Source: Methylobacterium nodulans ORS 2060
GTDB taxonomy: Bacteria > Pseudomonadota > Alphaproteobacteria > Rhizobiales > Beijerinckiaceae
Assembly: GCF_000022085.1 (NCBI RefSeq)
Contig: NC_011887.1
Location: forward strand, 1-64,000
Direction of reading: 5' to 3'
Length of the DNA: 64,000 bases
Position 1 is the first letter of the stretch; each line of letters opens with the position of its first letter. Below are positions 9,409 through 19,465 of the stretch, in pieces. The notes beneath the pieces are model-generated. The model was not told the DNA's origin, did no database searches, and worked only from the letters and a program-made list of their open reading frames with translations. A program made the translations under genes and the position numbers.

Positions 9409-10266
9409 ATGACACAGGACGCCTCCGGCAAGCTGACAATCCGCGTCATGAAGCGCCATGACCTGGGCCTGGCGATCGATTGGGCTGCGGCCGAGGGCTG
9501 GAACCCGGGCCTCAAGGATGCTGATTGCTTTAAGGCTGTTGACCCAACGGGTTTTCTGGTCGGCTGCCTCGGTGACGAGCCGATCGCCTCGATCTCGGTC
9601 GTTCGGTACTCCAGCACGTTTGGCTTTCTCGGCTTCTACATTGTCCGACCGGATCAGCGCGGACGAGGTTTCGGCTATCGCCTCTGGCGGGCCGGCATTG
9701 CCTACCTGGAGGATCGCACGGTGGGTCTAGATGGTGTTGTGGCCCAGCAAGACAATTATGCCCGATCCGGGTTCGTGCTGGCGCATCGCAACGTGCGCTT
9801 CGGCGGAAGCCCGCAGGTTGAGGCTCCCCACGATGAGCGCCTGAAGTTGGTGGGCCCTGACCTCATCGAAGCCGTTTTGGCCTACGATCGACCGTTCTTT
9901 GCCGCGCCACGCGAGACCTTCCTGCGCTGCTGGCTCAAACCTGATACGCGCACCGCCGTTGCCTTCGTCGAAGACGGGACCGTTAAGGGCTATGGCGTCA
10001 TCCGAGCCTGCCGAAGCGGCTACAAAATCGGACCGCTCTTTGCCGATAGCGAACGCGGGGCTGATTTGCTGTTTCAAGCGCTGGCATCCCAGGCCAAAGG
10101 CTCTCTGGTCTTCCTCGATTTGCCTGAGCCGAACCAGGCTGCCGTTCAGCTTGCAGCCTCCTACGGCCTGTCACCCGTGTTCGAGACAGCCCGAATGTAT
10201 CGCGGAGAGAGGCCGGACCTGCCGCTTGCCCGGACCTACGGGATATCAACCTTCGAGCTGGGATAG
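9409..10266 (+). CDS. GNAT family N-acetyltransferase
   Basis: A 285-residue protein with an N-terminal GNAT domain (about residues 8-130). The acetyl-CoA-binding motif A appears as RPDQRGRGFGYRLW near residue 83. The C-terminal half (about 140-280) resembles the second GNAT-like domain of YitH/YitI-type proteins. The substrate cannot be predicted. It stands alone, convergent with the kinase gene at 10379. Confidence 0.85.
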   Translation: MTQDASGKLTIRVMKRHDLGLAIDWAAAEGWNPGLKDADCFKAVDPTGFLVGCLGDEPIASISVVRYSSTFGFLGFYIVRPDQRGRGFGYRLWRAGIAYLEDRTVGLDGVVAQQDNYARSGFVLAHRNVRFGGSPQVEAPHDERLKLVGPDLIEAVLAYDRPFFAAPRETFLRCWLKPDTRTAVAFVEDGTVKGYGVIRACRSGYKIGPLFADSERGADLLFQALASQAKGSLVFLDLPEPNQAAVQLAASYGLSPVFETARMYRGERPDLPLARTYGISTFELG

Positions 10267-10378
10267 CAGTTCTCGTTTGTGGAAGAACTGGCGATCAGTT
10301 ACGCGATCAAAATGACAATCGGCCCATTTCATCCTTGCCACCAAGCGAACTTGCGTGTTCAGCGCAGATAGCAGCGCC

Positions 10379-11383
10379 TTATGACTGAACAGGTCTTTCG
10401 AGCAGTAAGCGTTTTACGTCGCACAGCGTCGTGCGTTCCTCGATTATCCCATGGCGGGCATTGGTTCTCAAAATGCCTCGCTGCTTGTCATTCAGATACT
10501 CAAGTGGCGACTTTCCATCAACTCTCGCGAGAAGCAAACATGGAAGAAGTTGAGCCGCTCTTCTCTCTACTTCGGACGGCGGCTCCCAGCTAACCTGCCG
10601 AAGATAGGTCTCAACTAAAACATCAAATGACCGAGACAATTCAGCGCAAGCGCTAGAAACAACATGCGCTTTAGCAATAAGATGATTCAGGCAGAATGCC
10701 AGATCAAAAGCAGGGTCGCCAAACCACGCGCACTCTGCATCCAGGAGGATAGGACCATCGGGACCGAGTAGAATGTTCTTCGGGCTGACATCACCATGAA
10801 CAAGCACCCGCTTGGTCGCAGCCGTCGTACTGGCAACCGCGCCGATATGATCCGCCAAATCAGGGTGCGCACGCGCGGTCGCCAGCAGGTAGGGCTCAAT
10901 CCGGATCGCGTGAAAGTTCGCGTCAGTGGCGAATATCGCTCGCAATCGCGGATCATCCGCCGTCGCTGCATGAATGCGGCCTACGAGATCTCCAACAGCC
11001 GCAGCGTCGCTGGAGTTGACCTGGCCGGACAAGAGTTCGGCCTTCCACAAGCGATGCCGGTCAGGCGCGAGCCACGCCATCGCGAACAGCCCGTGTTCCG
11101 GATCCTGTGCGATGGGCTGTGGTACGTGCCCTGGTGCGATCTCGTTCGCGACCTCGAGATATGCCCACTCGTAGGCATTTCGCTCGATTGGAGCAGTCCA
11201 TTCGGCTGCAACCTTGAGCCGAGCGAGTGCGCGCTTCACACAAAGACTGCGGCCGGCGATGTCGACTCGCCAAATATCGGATGACACGCCGCCTGAGAGC
11301 GGGATCCAGCAGCCCTCCTCGCCTGGAGGCGCAAGCCTCATTCGGCGCAGAAAGTCAGCGAGAAGGGGCTCGGGAGCATTCAT
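10379..11383 (-). CDS. Aminoglycoside/choline kinase-fold phosphotransferase
   Basis: A 334-residue kinase of the aminoglycoside phosphotransferase/choline kinase superfamily. The catalytic Brenner motif is HGDVSPKN (about residue 195), and the metal-binding motif is the variant LLDAECAWFGDP in place of DFD/DFG. The N-terminal lobe with a glycine-rich SGGVSSDIWRV loop is intact. Its ATG overlaps the stop of the upstream enolase-like gene (ATGA), so the two are translationally coupled and probably act in one pathway. The substrate is unlikely to be an antibiotic given the partner; a hydroxylated small molecule is more plausible. Confidence 0.82.
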   Translation of the reverse strand: MNAPEPLLADFLRRMRLAPPGEEGCWIPLSGGVSSDIWRVDIAGRSLCVKRALARLKVAAEWTAPIERNAYEWAYLEVANEIAPGHVPQPIAQDPEHGLFAMAWLAPDRHRLWKAELLSGQVNSSDAAAVGDLVGRIHAATADDPRLRAIFATDANFHAIRIEPYLLATARAHPDLADHIGAVASTTAATKRVLVHGDVSPKNILLGPDGPILLDAECAWFGDPAFDLAFCLNHLIAKAHVVSSACAELSRSFDVLVETYLRQVSWEPPSEVERRAAQLLPCLLLARVDGKSPLEYLNDKQRGILRTNARHGIIEERTTLCDVKRLLLERPVQS

Positions 11384-12660
11384 AGGGGTGCCAGACCTGT
11401 TCGGCCGGACCAGGCAAGCCCTTCCTCCTCAAGGCGGAGCAGTTGATTGTACTTGGCCAGCCGCTCGGAGTTGCGCACCGAGCCGACCTTGATCTGCCTA
11501 CCCGCCACACCGACTGCCAAATCGGCCAGGAAATCATCCTCCGTCTCGCCCGAGCGGGCCGAGATGACGGTGGCATAACCAGCCGCCCGGGCAGTCGTGA
11601 TCGCCTCCAGCGTGCCGGACAACGTTCCGTTCTGATTGACTTTGATGAGGGCAGCGTTCGCGATATTCTCGTCGATCCCTCGACGGATGCGATCAGGCTG
11701 TGTTGCGAATAGGTCGTCGCCCACAAGCTGAAGATGGCCGAGCGCTCGCGTCAGAGCTGGCCAGTTTGCCCAGTCATCTTCGCCGAGACCATCCTCGATC
11801 GACACGATCGGAAAGGAGGCGGCCCATTGTCGTTGTAGTTCGATCATCTCGCGTGCACCGAAACTGCGGCCCTGCCGAGCAAACGCGTAGGCACCGTTCG
11901 CGCTGGCGAGCGAGGACGAGGCAACGTCCAGGGCAATAGCCGCCTGAACGCCGGGCTCAAGGCCTGCTTGCTCGAACGCCTCGACCATAAGAGACAATGC
12001 CTCCTCTGACGTGGCAAATCCGGGGGACAAGCCTCCTTCGTCGGCGAGTAAGGTGGAAATGCCGCGCTTGGCACAGATGCTGGCTGCGGCTGTGCGGACC
12101 CGACAGATCCAATCAAGGGCCTCAGAATAGGAGGAAGCACCGATGGGGATCACCAGGAAATCCTGGACGTCCATGCCGCGCCCAGCATGCAGCCCGCCCG
12201 AGAGGATGTTGACCATCGGCATCGGCATGGACGGGGTCGTGCCGCACAACTCGGCCAGCCGGCGATGAAGGGGTATTCCTGTAGCGACAGCGGAAGCGCG
12301 TACAGCCGCGATGCTCACAGCCAGCGTCGCGTTTGCTCCAAAACGAGCAAGGTTGTGAGTGCCATCCGCCTCGCGGATTCGGTTGTCGAGGCCGACTTGG
12401 TCAAGAACGTCGCAGCCCTCGAGCAGAGCCGCGATCTCGCCACGGATGTTGGAAACGGCGCGACTGACCCCGAGACCGCCCCAGGCCTCACCGCCATCGC
12501 GCAGTTCGACGGCTTCAGCCTTTCCCGTAGAAGCGCCAGACGGGACAGAGGCGCGGACCTGGATACCATTGTCCAAGCTGATTTCTGCCTCGACGGTTGG
12601 GCGCCCGCGAGAATCGAGGATCTGGCGAGCATGAAGCCGTCGGAGCCGCGTGCACGTCAT
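11380..12660 (-). CDS. Divergent enolase paralogue
   Basis: A 426-residue member of the enolase family, normal in length. Conserved features: the SGASTGKAEA loop, the LLADEGG acid, VSIEDGL, VGDDLF, the KVNQNGT lysine and QIKVGS. Two substrate-binding positions differ from housekeeping enolase: the usual SHRSGETED is SARSGETED (the His contacting the substrate is Ala), and the usual QEF glutamate is Asp (VQDFLVIP). The catalytic Lys and Glu remain. I chose the ATG 6 bases after GGAGGG; an ATG two codons earlier touches that site. Coupling to a small-molecule kinase suggests a specialised substrate rather than 2-phosphoglycerate. A glycolytic role is not excluded. Confidence 0.85.
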   Translation of the reverse strand: MTCTRLRRLHARQILDSRGRPTVEAEISLDNGIQVRASVPSGASTGKAEAVELRDGGEAWGGLGVSRAVSNIRGEIAALLEGCDVLDQVGLDNRIREADGTHNLARFGANATLAVSIAAVRASAVATGIPLHRRLAELCGTTPSMPMPMVNILSGGLHAGRGMDVQDFLVIPIGASSYSEALDWICRVRTAAASICAKRGISTLLADEGGLSPGFATSEEALSLMVEAFEQAGLEPGVQAAIALDVASSSLASANGAYAFARQGRSFGAREMIELQRQWAASFPIVSIEDGLGEDDWANWPALTRALGHLQLVGDDLFATQPDRIRRGIDENIANAALIKVNQNGTLSGTLEAITTARAAGYATVISARSGETEDDFLADLAVGVAGRQIKVGSVRNSERLAKYNQLLRLEEEGLAWSGRTGLAPL

Positions 12661-13634
<974 letters not shown>

Positions 13635-14294
13635 TTGTTCTCGACCGACGCCTGGACCCGCAATGCGCTGCTCTACGAGGCCGCCCGCACGCTGCCGTTC
13701 AACCGCGCGCTTGCGGACGGCACGCTGCCCATGCCGGCCTTTCGCCACTACATGATCCAGGACGCGCACTATCTCGTGGGCTTCGCTCAGGCGCTGGCGC
13801 TCGCAGCCGCCAAGTCCGATCAACCCGGCTACGTGGTGCAGTTCGCGGCCGCGGCCGCCGCTGCCATCGAGGTGGAGCGGACGCTGCACACGGACTTCTT
13901 CTCCCGCTTCGGCGTGTCGACGGAAGAGGTGGCCGCGACCCCGCCGACGCCAGCCGCGCATCATTACATCTGCTTCCTGCTGGCGAGCGGATTCCGGGAG
14001 CCGCTCGCGGTTCATCTCGCCGCCATGCTGCCGTGCTTCTGGATGTATCGCGAGATCGGGCGCGACATCCACGCACGCGCCAGCCTCGACAATCCGTACC
14101 GGGCTTGGATCGACACTTACGCCGGGGAGGAGTTTTCCCGCGCGGTGGACGCCATGATCGAGGTCACGGACGTGGTCTGGGCCGAGGCGGGCGCGAAGGA
14201 GCGGGCTGCGATGCACGCGGCCTTTACCCGCGCGGCCCAACTCGAGTGGATGTTCTGGGATTCGGCCTACCGCGATGCGACTTGGCCCGTGTAA
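13635..14294 (+). CDS. tenA: TenA family thiaminase II / aminopyrimidine aminohydrolase
   Basis: A 219-residue all-helical protein of the TenA family, which hydrolyses aminopyrimidine in thiamine salvage. Matching segments are RHYMIQDAHYLVGFAQ, EVERTLHTDFF, the catalytic-cysteine helix LPCFWMYREIG near residue 135, and EWMFWDSAY at the C terminus, placing it in the TenA_C (Cys) subgroup. I chose a TTG start 8 bases after AAGGAG, which gives the normal family length; a GTG that abuts the same AAGGA is the alternative. No other thiamine gene is near. Confidence 0.85.
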   Translation: MFSTDAWTRNALLYEAARTLPFNRALADGTLPMPAFRHYMIQDAHYLVGFAQALALAAAKSDQPGYVVQFAAAAAAAIEVERTLHTDFFSRFGVSTEEVAATPPTPAAHHYICFLLASGFREPLAVHLAAMLPCFWMYREIGRDIHARASLDNPYRAWIDTYAGEEFSRAVDAMIEVTDVVWAEAGAKERAAMHAAFTRAAQLEWMFWDSAYRDATWPV

Positions 14295-14435
14295 CCTTGC
14301 GCGCTCTCACGGAGTGCTCATTGCAATCTTTAGACCACCCTCGTCAGCCTGCACGGCTTGATGGTCGCTCGCCTAAACTCATCGTGCACTTCTGTACCAA
14401 ACGTGGCGCCCTGCAGCCCTATTCGCCCCTATCTA

Positions 14436-15054
<619 letters not shown>

Positions 15055-15060
<6 letters not shown>

Positions 15061-15381
15061 CCGCGACCGGCGGTCGAGCTCCGCCATCGCACAAGACGCG
15101 CTGGCCTTCCTGAGGATCTCGTTCGCCTGCCGCAGTTCGCGGTTCTCCCGCTCCAGCGCCGTGATCCGCGCGCGCTCGCCCGTGGTCGGCCCGGCCCGCA
15201 GGCCCTGGTCGCGTTCAGCCTGGCGCACCCAATTGCGCAGCGCCTCGCCCGAGCAGCCGATCTTGGCCGCAATCGAGCGGATCGCCGCGTCCTGCGAGCC
15301 GTGCTCGCCCTGGTACTCCAGCACCATCCGCACCGCCCGCTCGCGGACCTCGGCGGAGAAGGGGGGCGTGTGCTTCGTCAT
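15055..15381 (-). CDS. IS3 family OrfA (helix-turn-helix)
   Basis: A 108-residue OrfA of the IS3/IS911 type. The N-terminal helix-turn-helix reads [16 protein letters not shown] and [14 protein letters not shown]; a leucine-zipper-like coiled coil follows ([18 protein letters not shown]). In intact IS3 elements it is fused to OrfB by programmed -1 frameshifting. Here OrfB is broken, so this protein cannot support transposition but could still bind the terminal repeats. Confidence 0.85.
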
Positions 15382-15480
15382 GGCTCCATCCTCGCAAGAG
15401 TTGGAGCCTCCGGGAAACCCGGGGCGGTTCACAGGACAACTGTCCCGGTGCGAATGAACGGGCGCTTGGCCCGAGCGGGT

Positions 15481-16524
15481 TCAGTTTTCGCGAACACCAC
15501 TTCCATCGCGACCTGGGCCGGATGATGCCGAGGATGAGTCGGTATCCCTACGGTAGGCGGCATAGAGGTCATCCAGCCGTGAGGCAATGAACTCCCCGAA
15601 CGCAGGATCGCGCTCGATCGCGAGCGTGACGGTTGATCCGGCGCGGGAGATGCGCGCGCGTGTCACGCCGCCGTCGCTCTGCCATGCTGTCGGACGCTCC
15701 CTCGCCGCCGGCCGTGGCGCTGCCGCGCCGAGGACGCGTACGAAGCGCGTATCGCTGTCGAGGCCCGCAAGATCGGGATCACGCGCCATTCGCAGGGCGC
15801 TCGCTGCGCATGCTGCATCGGAGAGAAGCTCCGCAAGAGCGAGCCACCGTCGCCGCCCGGCCTTTGGCGCCGGTCCGATGGTCTGGACAAGCTCCTCGGG
15901 TATAGCGCGGGCGACAGAGATCAGCTTGGACAGTTCTCCCTTGTCGGTGGAGAGCGCGTCCATGATCACCGTTCGCTCGAATCCGCGGTCTTCGAGCCGA
16001 CGGGCGAATAGCGCCTTCTCGATGTAGGTGAGATCCTGACGGGCGGAGTTCTCGATCCCTTGCGCGACGACGAGTTCGGCGTCGCTCATCGTGCGCACAA
16101 GAGCGCGCACGCGCCGGCCGAGCTCTGCCACTGCGCGGAGGCGGCGATGCCCATAGGCGACCTGGTAACGTCCCGCCTTATCGGGATGCGGGCGCACCAG
16201 GATTGGTACCTCCTGGCCGCGCTCCGCTATGGACCGCCGAAACTCCTCATAGCCTGTTCCTGAATCCTCAAGTCTATCGCGAACGAATGAGCTCTCAATG
16301 TGCTCGGGCTCGAGTTCGACGACGGAGGCACCGCTGGCCAGTGCATCCTGCAGTGCCCGGCTCTCCTCCTCGAGACGGCCAAGTGCGAGTCCCATTGTGC
16401 GCACCGGGCCGGCGAGCACCCGCTCCGGCGGATTCTCCACGACAGCACGCGTGTTGGCCACGGCCAACTTCTCCGGCTCAGGGGGTGCAGTGTAGAGGTT
16501 CTTGATCGCGTCGCGTCGCTTCAC
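15481..16524 (-). CDS. repB: Plasmid partition protein RepB (ParB-like)
   Basis: A 347-residue ParB-family centromere-binding protein of the RepB type. The ParB/Srx nuclease-like segment includes QEVPILVRPHPD and YQVAYGHRRLRAVAEL (box II). A helix-turn-helix follows, around RGFERTVIMDALSTDKGELSKLI. I use the GTG overlapping the repA stop (GTGA) and preceded by GGGGAGGGCG; an ATG five codons upstream is possible. A 16-bp palindrome identical to one upstream of repA lies inside its 5' end. repC does not follow; the IS3 remnant does. Confidence 0.88.
   Translation of the reverse strand: MKRRDAIKNLYTAPPEPEKLAVANTRAVVENPPERVLAGPVRTMGLALGRLEEESRALQDALASGASVVELEPEHIESSFVRDRLEDSGTGYEEFRRSIAERGQEVPILVRPHPDKAGRYQVAYGHRRLRAVAELGRRVRALVRTMSDAELVVAQGIENSARQDLTYIEKALFARRLEDRGFERTVIMDALSTDKGELSKLISVARAIPEELVQTIGPAPKAGRRRWLALAELLSDAACAASALRMARDPDLAGLDSDTRFVRVLGAAAPRPAARERPTAWQSDGGVTRARISRAGSTVTLAIERDPAFGEFIASRLDDLYAAYRRDTDSSSASSGPGRDGSGVREN
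16453..16468. promoter_or_regulatory. Candidate parS palindrome inside repB
   Basis: The 16-mer GTTGGCCACGGCCAAC, palindromic except at its central AC, lies within the 5' coding part of repB. An identical copy is found at 17882, upstream of repA. The GTT...AAC outer bases match the general shape of repABC centromere sites. Function is inferred. Confidence 0.55.
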
Positions 16525-17738
16525 GCCGCCCTCCCCCATGCTTGGTGGACCAACCCCAGGATCTCGCGATGCACCGCCTCGAGGCTCTCGATGGCGCGAT
16601 CGTATGTCGCGCGGCCAACGCTGTTGCGCTCAAGCTCGTAGAGGCTCTGCTTGGTCAGACCAGCATCCGCGATCGCGGTCGACTTCCAGACCGACGCAGC
16701 CAGCACCTCGTCGCCGAAGAGATTGCGCAACAGCGCCACGATCTGGCTCTGAGGCCCGTCGTGCGGCTCATGCCGCGTCACCACGTATCGAATGAAATCG
16801 TGCGAGAGGTCGCCCCCGGCCTTACGCACCACACTCATCAGGTCCGAGGTCATCAGAAGGAACTGCGACATCGATGCGACATCCACCATTTGCGGATGGA
16901 TCGTGATGAGAAGCGAGGTCGCCGCGCACACGGCGCCGAGGGTTAGGTAGCCGAGCTGCGGGGGGCAATCGATGACGACGAGATCGTAGGCGTCCTGCAC
17001 CTCCGCGAGTGCCGCCCCGACGCGCTGGAAAAAAAGACCGCCCGATGAGACGCGGCCGGCGGAGAGCTCCCGCGGCGTCTCGTGTTCGAACTCCATCAGT
17101 TCGAGGTTGCCTGGAACGAGATCGAGCCCATCGAAATTGGTTGGGCGGATGATTTCACGCAGCGACCGGCGCTTGTCGTCGTAGCGGATCGCGCCATAGA
17201 GCGTGTCGCCCCAGCGGAGGTCGAACTCGGGCTGAACGCCGAACATTGCGCTCAGTGAGGCTTGCGGATCGAGGTCGAGCGCGAGCACGCGATAACCCTG
17301 CAGGGCAAGCCATTGGGCAAGATAGAGCGTTGTAGTGGTCTTGGCGGAGCCGCCCTTGAAGTTGACGCAGGCGAGGGTCTGGAGCCGCTCGCCCTCTCGC
17401 CGCAAAGGCAGAACCGCACGCGCCTCCTTGGGCCTCGTCTCCGCTATGAAACGGCGCAGCTCATTGATCTGACGCAGCGTGTAAAGACGCCGGCCGTTCG
17501 GAAGCATCTCTGGGACTGGCCCCTGGCCATCGAGTGAGAGCTGCCGCAGGTAACTGTCTGAAACCCCGATCAGGCGCGCAGCCTCACCCGAAGTGAACTT
17601 ACGAAGGACCTTTTGTGACTCGGGCGGGAAGAGCCGCTCGCGTAACCCTTGAAGCTGGGAGGAAAGGAGCCGCGCGTGCGCCGAGACCCGGTCGTCGGAT
17701 GTCGGCCCCGGTTTGGTACGGATTGCTGCTGTTGCCAC
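16521..17738 (-). CDS. repA: Plasmid partition ATPase RepA (ParA-like)
   Basis: A 405-residue ParA-type ATPase of the RepA class. An N-terminal DNA-binding region (about 40-110, with GEAARLIGVSDSYLRQLSL) precedes the deviant Walker A box NFKGGSAKTTTT. Walker A' LDLDPQASLSAMFG and Walker B LVVIDCPPQLGYL follow. With RepB it should segregate the replicon and repress its own operon. The GTG chosen has GGGGG 6 bases upstream; a TTG 30 bases further up is the alternative. It overlaps repB by GTGA. Confidence 0.9.
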   Translation of the reverse strand: MATAAIRTKPGPTSDDRVSAHARLLSSQLQGLRERLFPPESQKVLRKFTSGEAARLIGVSDSYLRQLSLDGQGPVPEMLPNGRRLYTLRQINELRRFIAETRPKEARAVLPLRREGERLQTLACVNFKGGSAKTTTTLYLAQWLALQGYRVLALDLDPQASLSAMFGVQPEFDLRWGDTLYGAIRYDDKRRSLREIIRPTNFDGLDLVPGNLELMEFEHETPRELSAGRVSSGGLFFQRVGAALAEVQDAYDLVVIDCPPQLGYLTLGAVCAATSLLITIHPQMVDVASMSQFLLMTSDLMSVVRKAGGDLSHDFIRYVVTRHEPHDGPQSQIVALLRNLFGDEVLAASVWKSTAIADAGLTKQSLYELERNSVGRATYDRAIESLEAVHREILGLVHQAWGRAA

Positions 17739-17753
17739 GCGTAGCCCCCGAAA

Positions 17754-17773
17754 CGGTTTTCCGGCCAAAACCG
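17754..17773. promoter_or_regulatory. Inverted repeat at the repA start (possible RepA operator)
   Basis: CGGTTTT and AAAACCG flank a six-base centre immediately upstream of the chosen repA start codon. RepA proteins of this class autoregulate through repeats near their promoter, so this is a plausible operator. Confidence 0.35.
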
Positions 17774-17881
17774 GCCAGAAACCGTCTCAAACAGCCATGC
17801 TTTCCCGATTCGGGCAAGAACTTAAAGGTTAACAGATCCTTACCGCCTGCGTGCCGATGCCGGTCGCGCCGCTGCAAGCAA

Positions 17882-17897
17882 GTTGGCCACGGCCAAC
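17882..17897. promoter_or_regulatory. Candidate parS palindrome upstream of repA
   Basis: Exact second copy of the 16-mer found within repB, 144 bases upstream of the repA start. Two identical palindromes bracketing a partition operon are best explained as RepB binding sites. Confidence 0.6.
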
Positions 17898-18244
17898 TCG
17901 CAGTCCCTTCGCTCGCTCCGCACGTAGCGGGCAACTCGTGGGGCGGCTCGGGCTTTCGGGCCAGGACAAGCCAACTCTCTGCTCCACGCTGTGCGGCGGA
18001 CCGTCATTCGACTGTGCCAGCCAAGGCCCAAGGACCGCCAGTCCCATATGAAGCCTTCCGGCACGTCGCTAAGCGCCCTGCATTGCGTTGTCCCATGTCG
18101 TGCACGCCACCGGGCACGTCCTGCCCGGAGGCCTCTTTACCGATCGGAGCGCCCCGCTCGCATGGCGCTTCCGCACTTTATGGAATGGACTGCTCCTCTT
18201 GTTCCCTCAGCGTTAGGCTGACGGCAAGCAAAGGGAGCGAAGCG
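17898..18244. other. Intergenic region without a recognised gene
   Basis: About 350 bases between the upstream palindrome and the IS110 fragment. I recognise no coding sequence here. It probably includes the promoter side of repAB and the left end of the disrupted IS110 element. Confidence 0.4.
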
Positions 18245-18370
18245 ATGCCGGTGACGGTTTTGAACGTTGATTTGGGTAAGAACACCTGCAGCCTCGTCGA
18301 CATGGACCAGACCGGCCATGTCGTGCTGCAGCGGCACCTGAGGCGAGACAATGTCGTGTCCTTCGCGAGT
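18245..18370 (+). pseudogene. IS110 family transposase, 5' fragment
   Basis: The first 42 codons of an IS110-type transposase different from the one at 4956: a VLNVDLGKNTCSLVDMD start, then VVLQRHLRRDNVVSFA. The frame is cut precisely where the IS481 terminal repeat begins (18371), so that insertion broke it. The remaining three quarters of the gene is not found on the far side of the IS cluster. Confidence 0.75.
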
Positions 18371-19464
18371 TAGTTGTCTGGTCGCGGAACGTCGCTGGGA
18401 TCAGGTATATTGGCCGATCGAGGAGCAGGCTTGGCGCTTCAAGCCGACCCGGCGCTCCTCCTCCAGGAGGACGCGCTGATGCTCGCGATCCACCCGAACG
18501 CCCGCACCACCCCGGCCGTGCGCGCCGAAATCGCCCGCTCCCCCGAGCCCTCCGGGGTGCTGGCCCAGCGCTTCGGCGTCTCCACCGAGACCATCCGCAA
18601 ATGGCGCAAGCGCGGCCCGGCCGACTGCCAGGACCGCTCCGCTCGACCCCACAAGCTGCCCTGGAAAGCCAGCGCGGCGGAGCGCGCCGTCGTGTGCGCG
18701 CTCCGCCGCGCCACCGGCTTCCCGCTCGATGATCTCACCTTCATCGTCAGCCACTTTCTGCCGCATCTGAACCGCGACGCGGTCTACCGCATCCTCAAGG
18801 CCGCAGGCCTCAACCGGCTCACCCCTGCCGACCGCACCCGCAAGCCGCACAGCGCGTTCAAGGAGGACGAGGTCGGCTTCGTGCACCTGGACGTGACGCC
18901 TCTGCCCAAGCTGCAGGATCGGGACGGGGTCACCCGCAAGCGCTCCCTCTATGTCGCCATCGACCGCGCCTCCCGCTTCGTGCATCTGGCCGTCAAAGAC
19001 GACGAGATGGCTGCCTCGGCGATCGCCTTTTTGGAGGAGGCGCTCGCGGCCCTGCCGTTTCGGGTTACGCAGGTGCTGACCGACCGCGGCTCCTGCTTCA
19101 CCGCCGATGAGTTCGAGACGGCCTGCCGGCGGCACGGTGTGGAGCACCGCACGACCCGACCCTATACGCCGCGCACCAACAGTATGGTCGAGCGCTTCAA
19201 TGACCGGGTACAGCGCGAGGTCTTGAGTATCACGCTCTACAGCCATCAGGATCTCGAAACCCTGCTGGCCGGCTTCACCGCGGCCTACAACGGCCGCCGT
19301 CAGCGTGTCCTGAAGGACCGCTCCCCGGACCTGGTGCTGCGCGAGCGCCTTCGGGCGAAACCCGAGCTGGCCAAGCCTGTCACGAAACCGCCCGACCCAG
19401 AAGCGCTCCCCAAAGCGCTCCAGATGGTTGCTGCTGCCAAGGAGGTTTAGCATCCAGACAACTA
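18371..19464 (+). mobile_element. IS481 family insertion sequence
   Basis: The 1.09-kb element is bounded by 11-base inverted repeats TAGTTGTCTGG (18371-18381) and CCAGACAACTA (19454-19464). It carries one intact transposase and interrupts an IS110 transposase on its left. Its right end abuts an IS1182 element through a shared CTAG. Confidence 0.85.
18479..19450 (+). CDS. IS481 family DDE transposase
   Basis: A 323-residue DDE transposase. A helix-turn-helix near residues 30-60 (VSTETIRKWRKRG) is followed by an integrase core with the first Asp in FVHLDVTPLPK, the second in VLTDRGSCFTADEF and the Glu in MVERFNDRVQ. The chosen ATG has AGGAGG 8 bases upstream; a start 105 bases earlier falls in the terminal region. 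The frame is complete and probably functional. Confidence 0.92.
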   Translation: MLAIHPNARTTPAVRAEIARSPEPSGVLAQRFGVSTETIRKWRKRGPADCQDRSARPHKLPWKASAAERAVVCALRRATGFPLDDLTFIVSHFLPHLNRDAVYRILKAAGLNRLTPADRTRKPHSAFKEDEVGFVHLDVTPLPKLQDRDGVTRKRSLYVAIDRASRFVHLAVKDDEMAASAIAFLEEALAALPFRVTQVLTDRGSCFTADEFETACRRHGVEHRTTRPYTPRTNSMVERFNDRVQREVLSITLYSHQDLETLLAGFTAAYNGRRQRVLKDRSPDLVLRERLRAKPELAKPVTKPPDPEALPKALQMVAAAKEV

Positions 19465-19465
19465 G

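Noticed and set aside
10379..11383. Antibiotic resistance gene (aminoglycoside phosphotransferase)
   Set aside because: The fold family is broad, and translational coupling to an enolase-like gene points to metabolism rather than drug modification.
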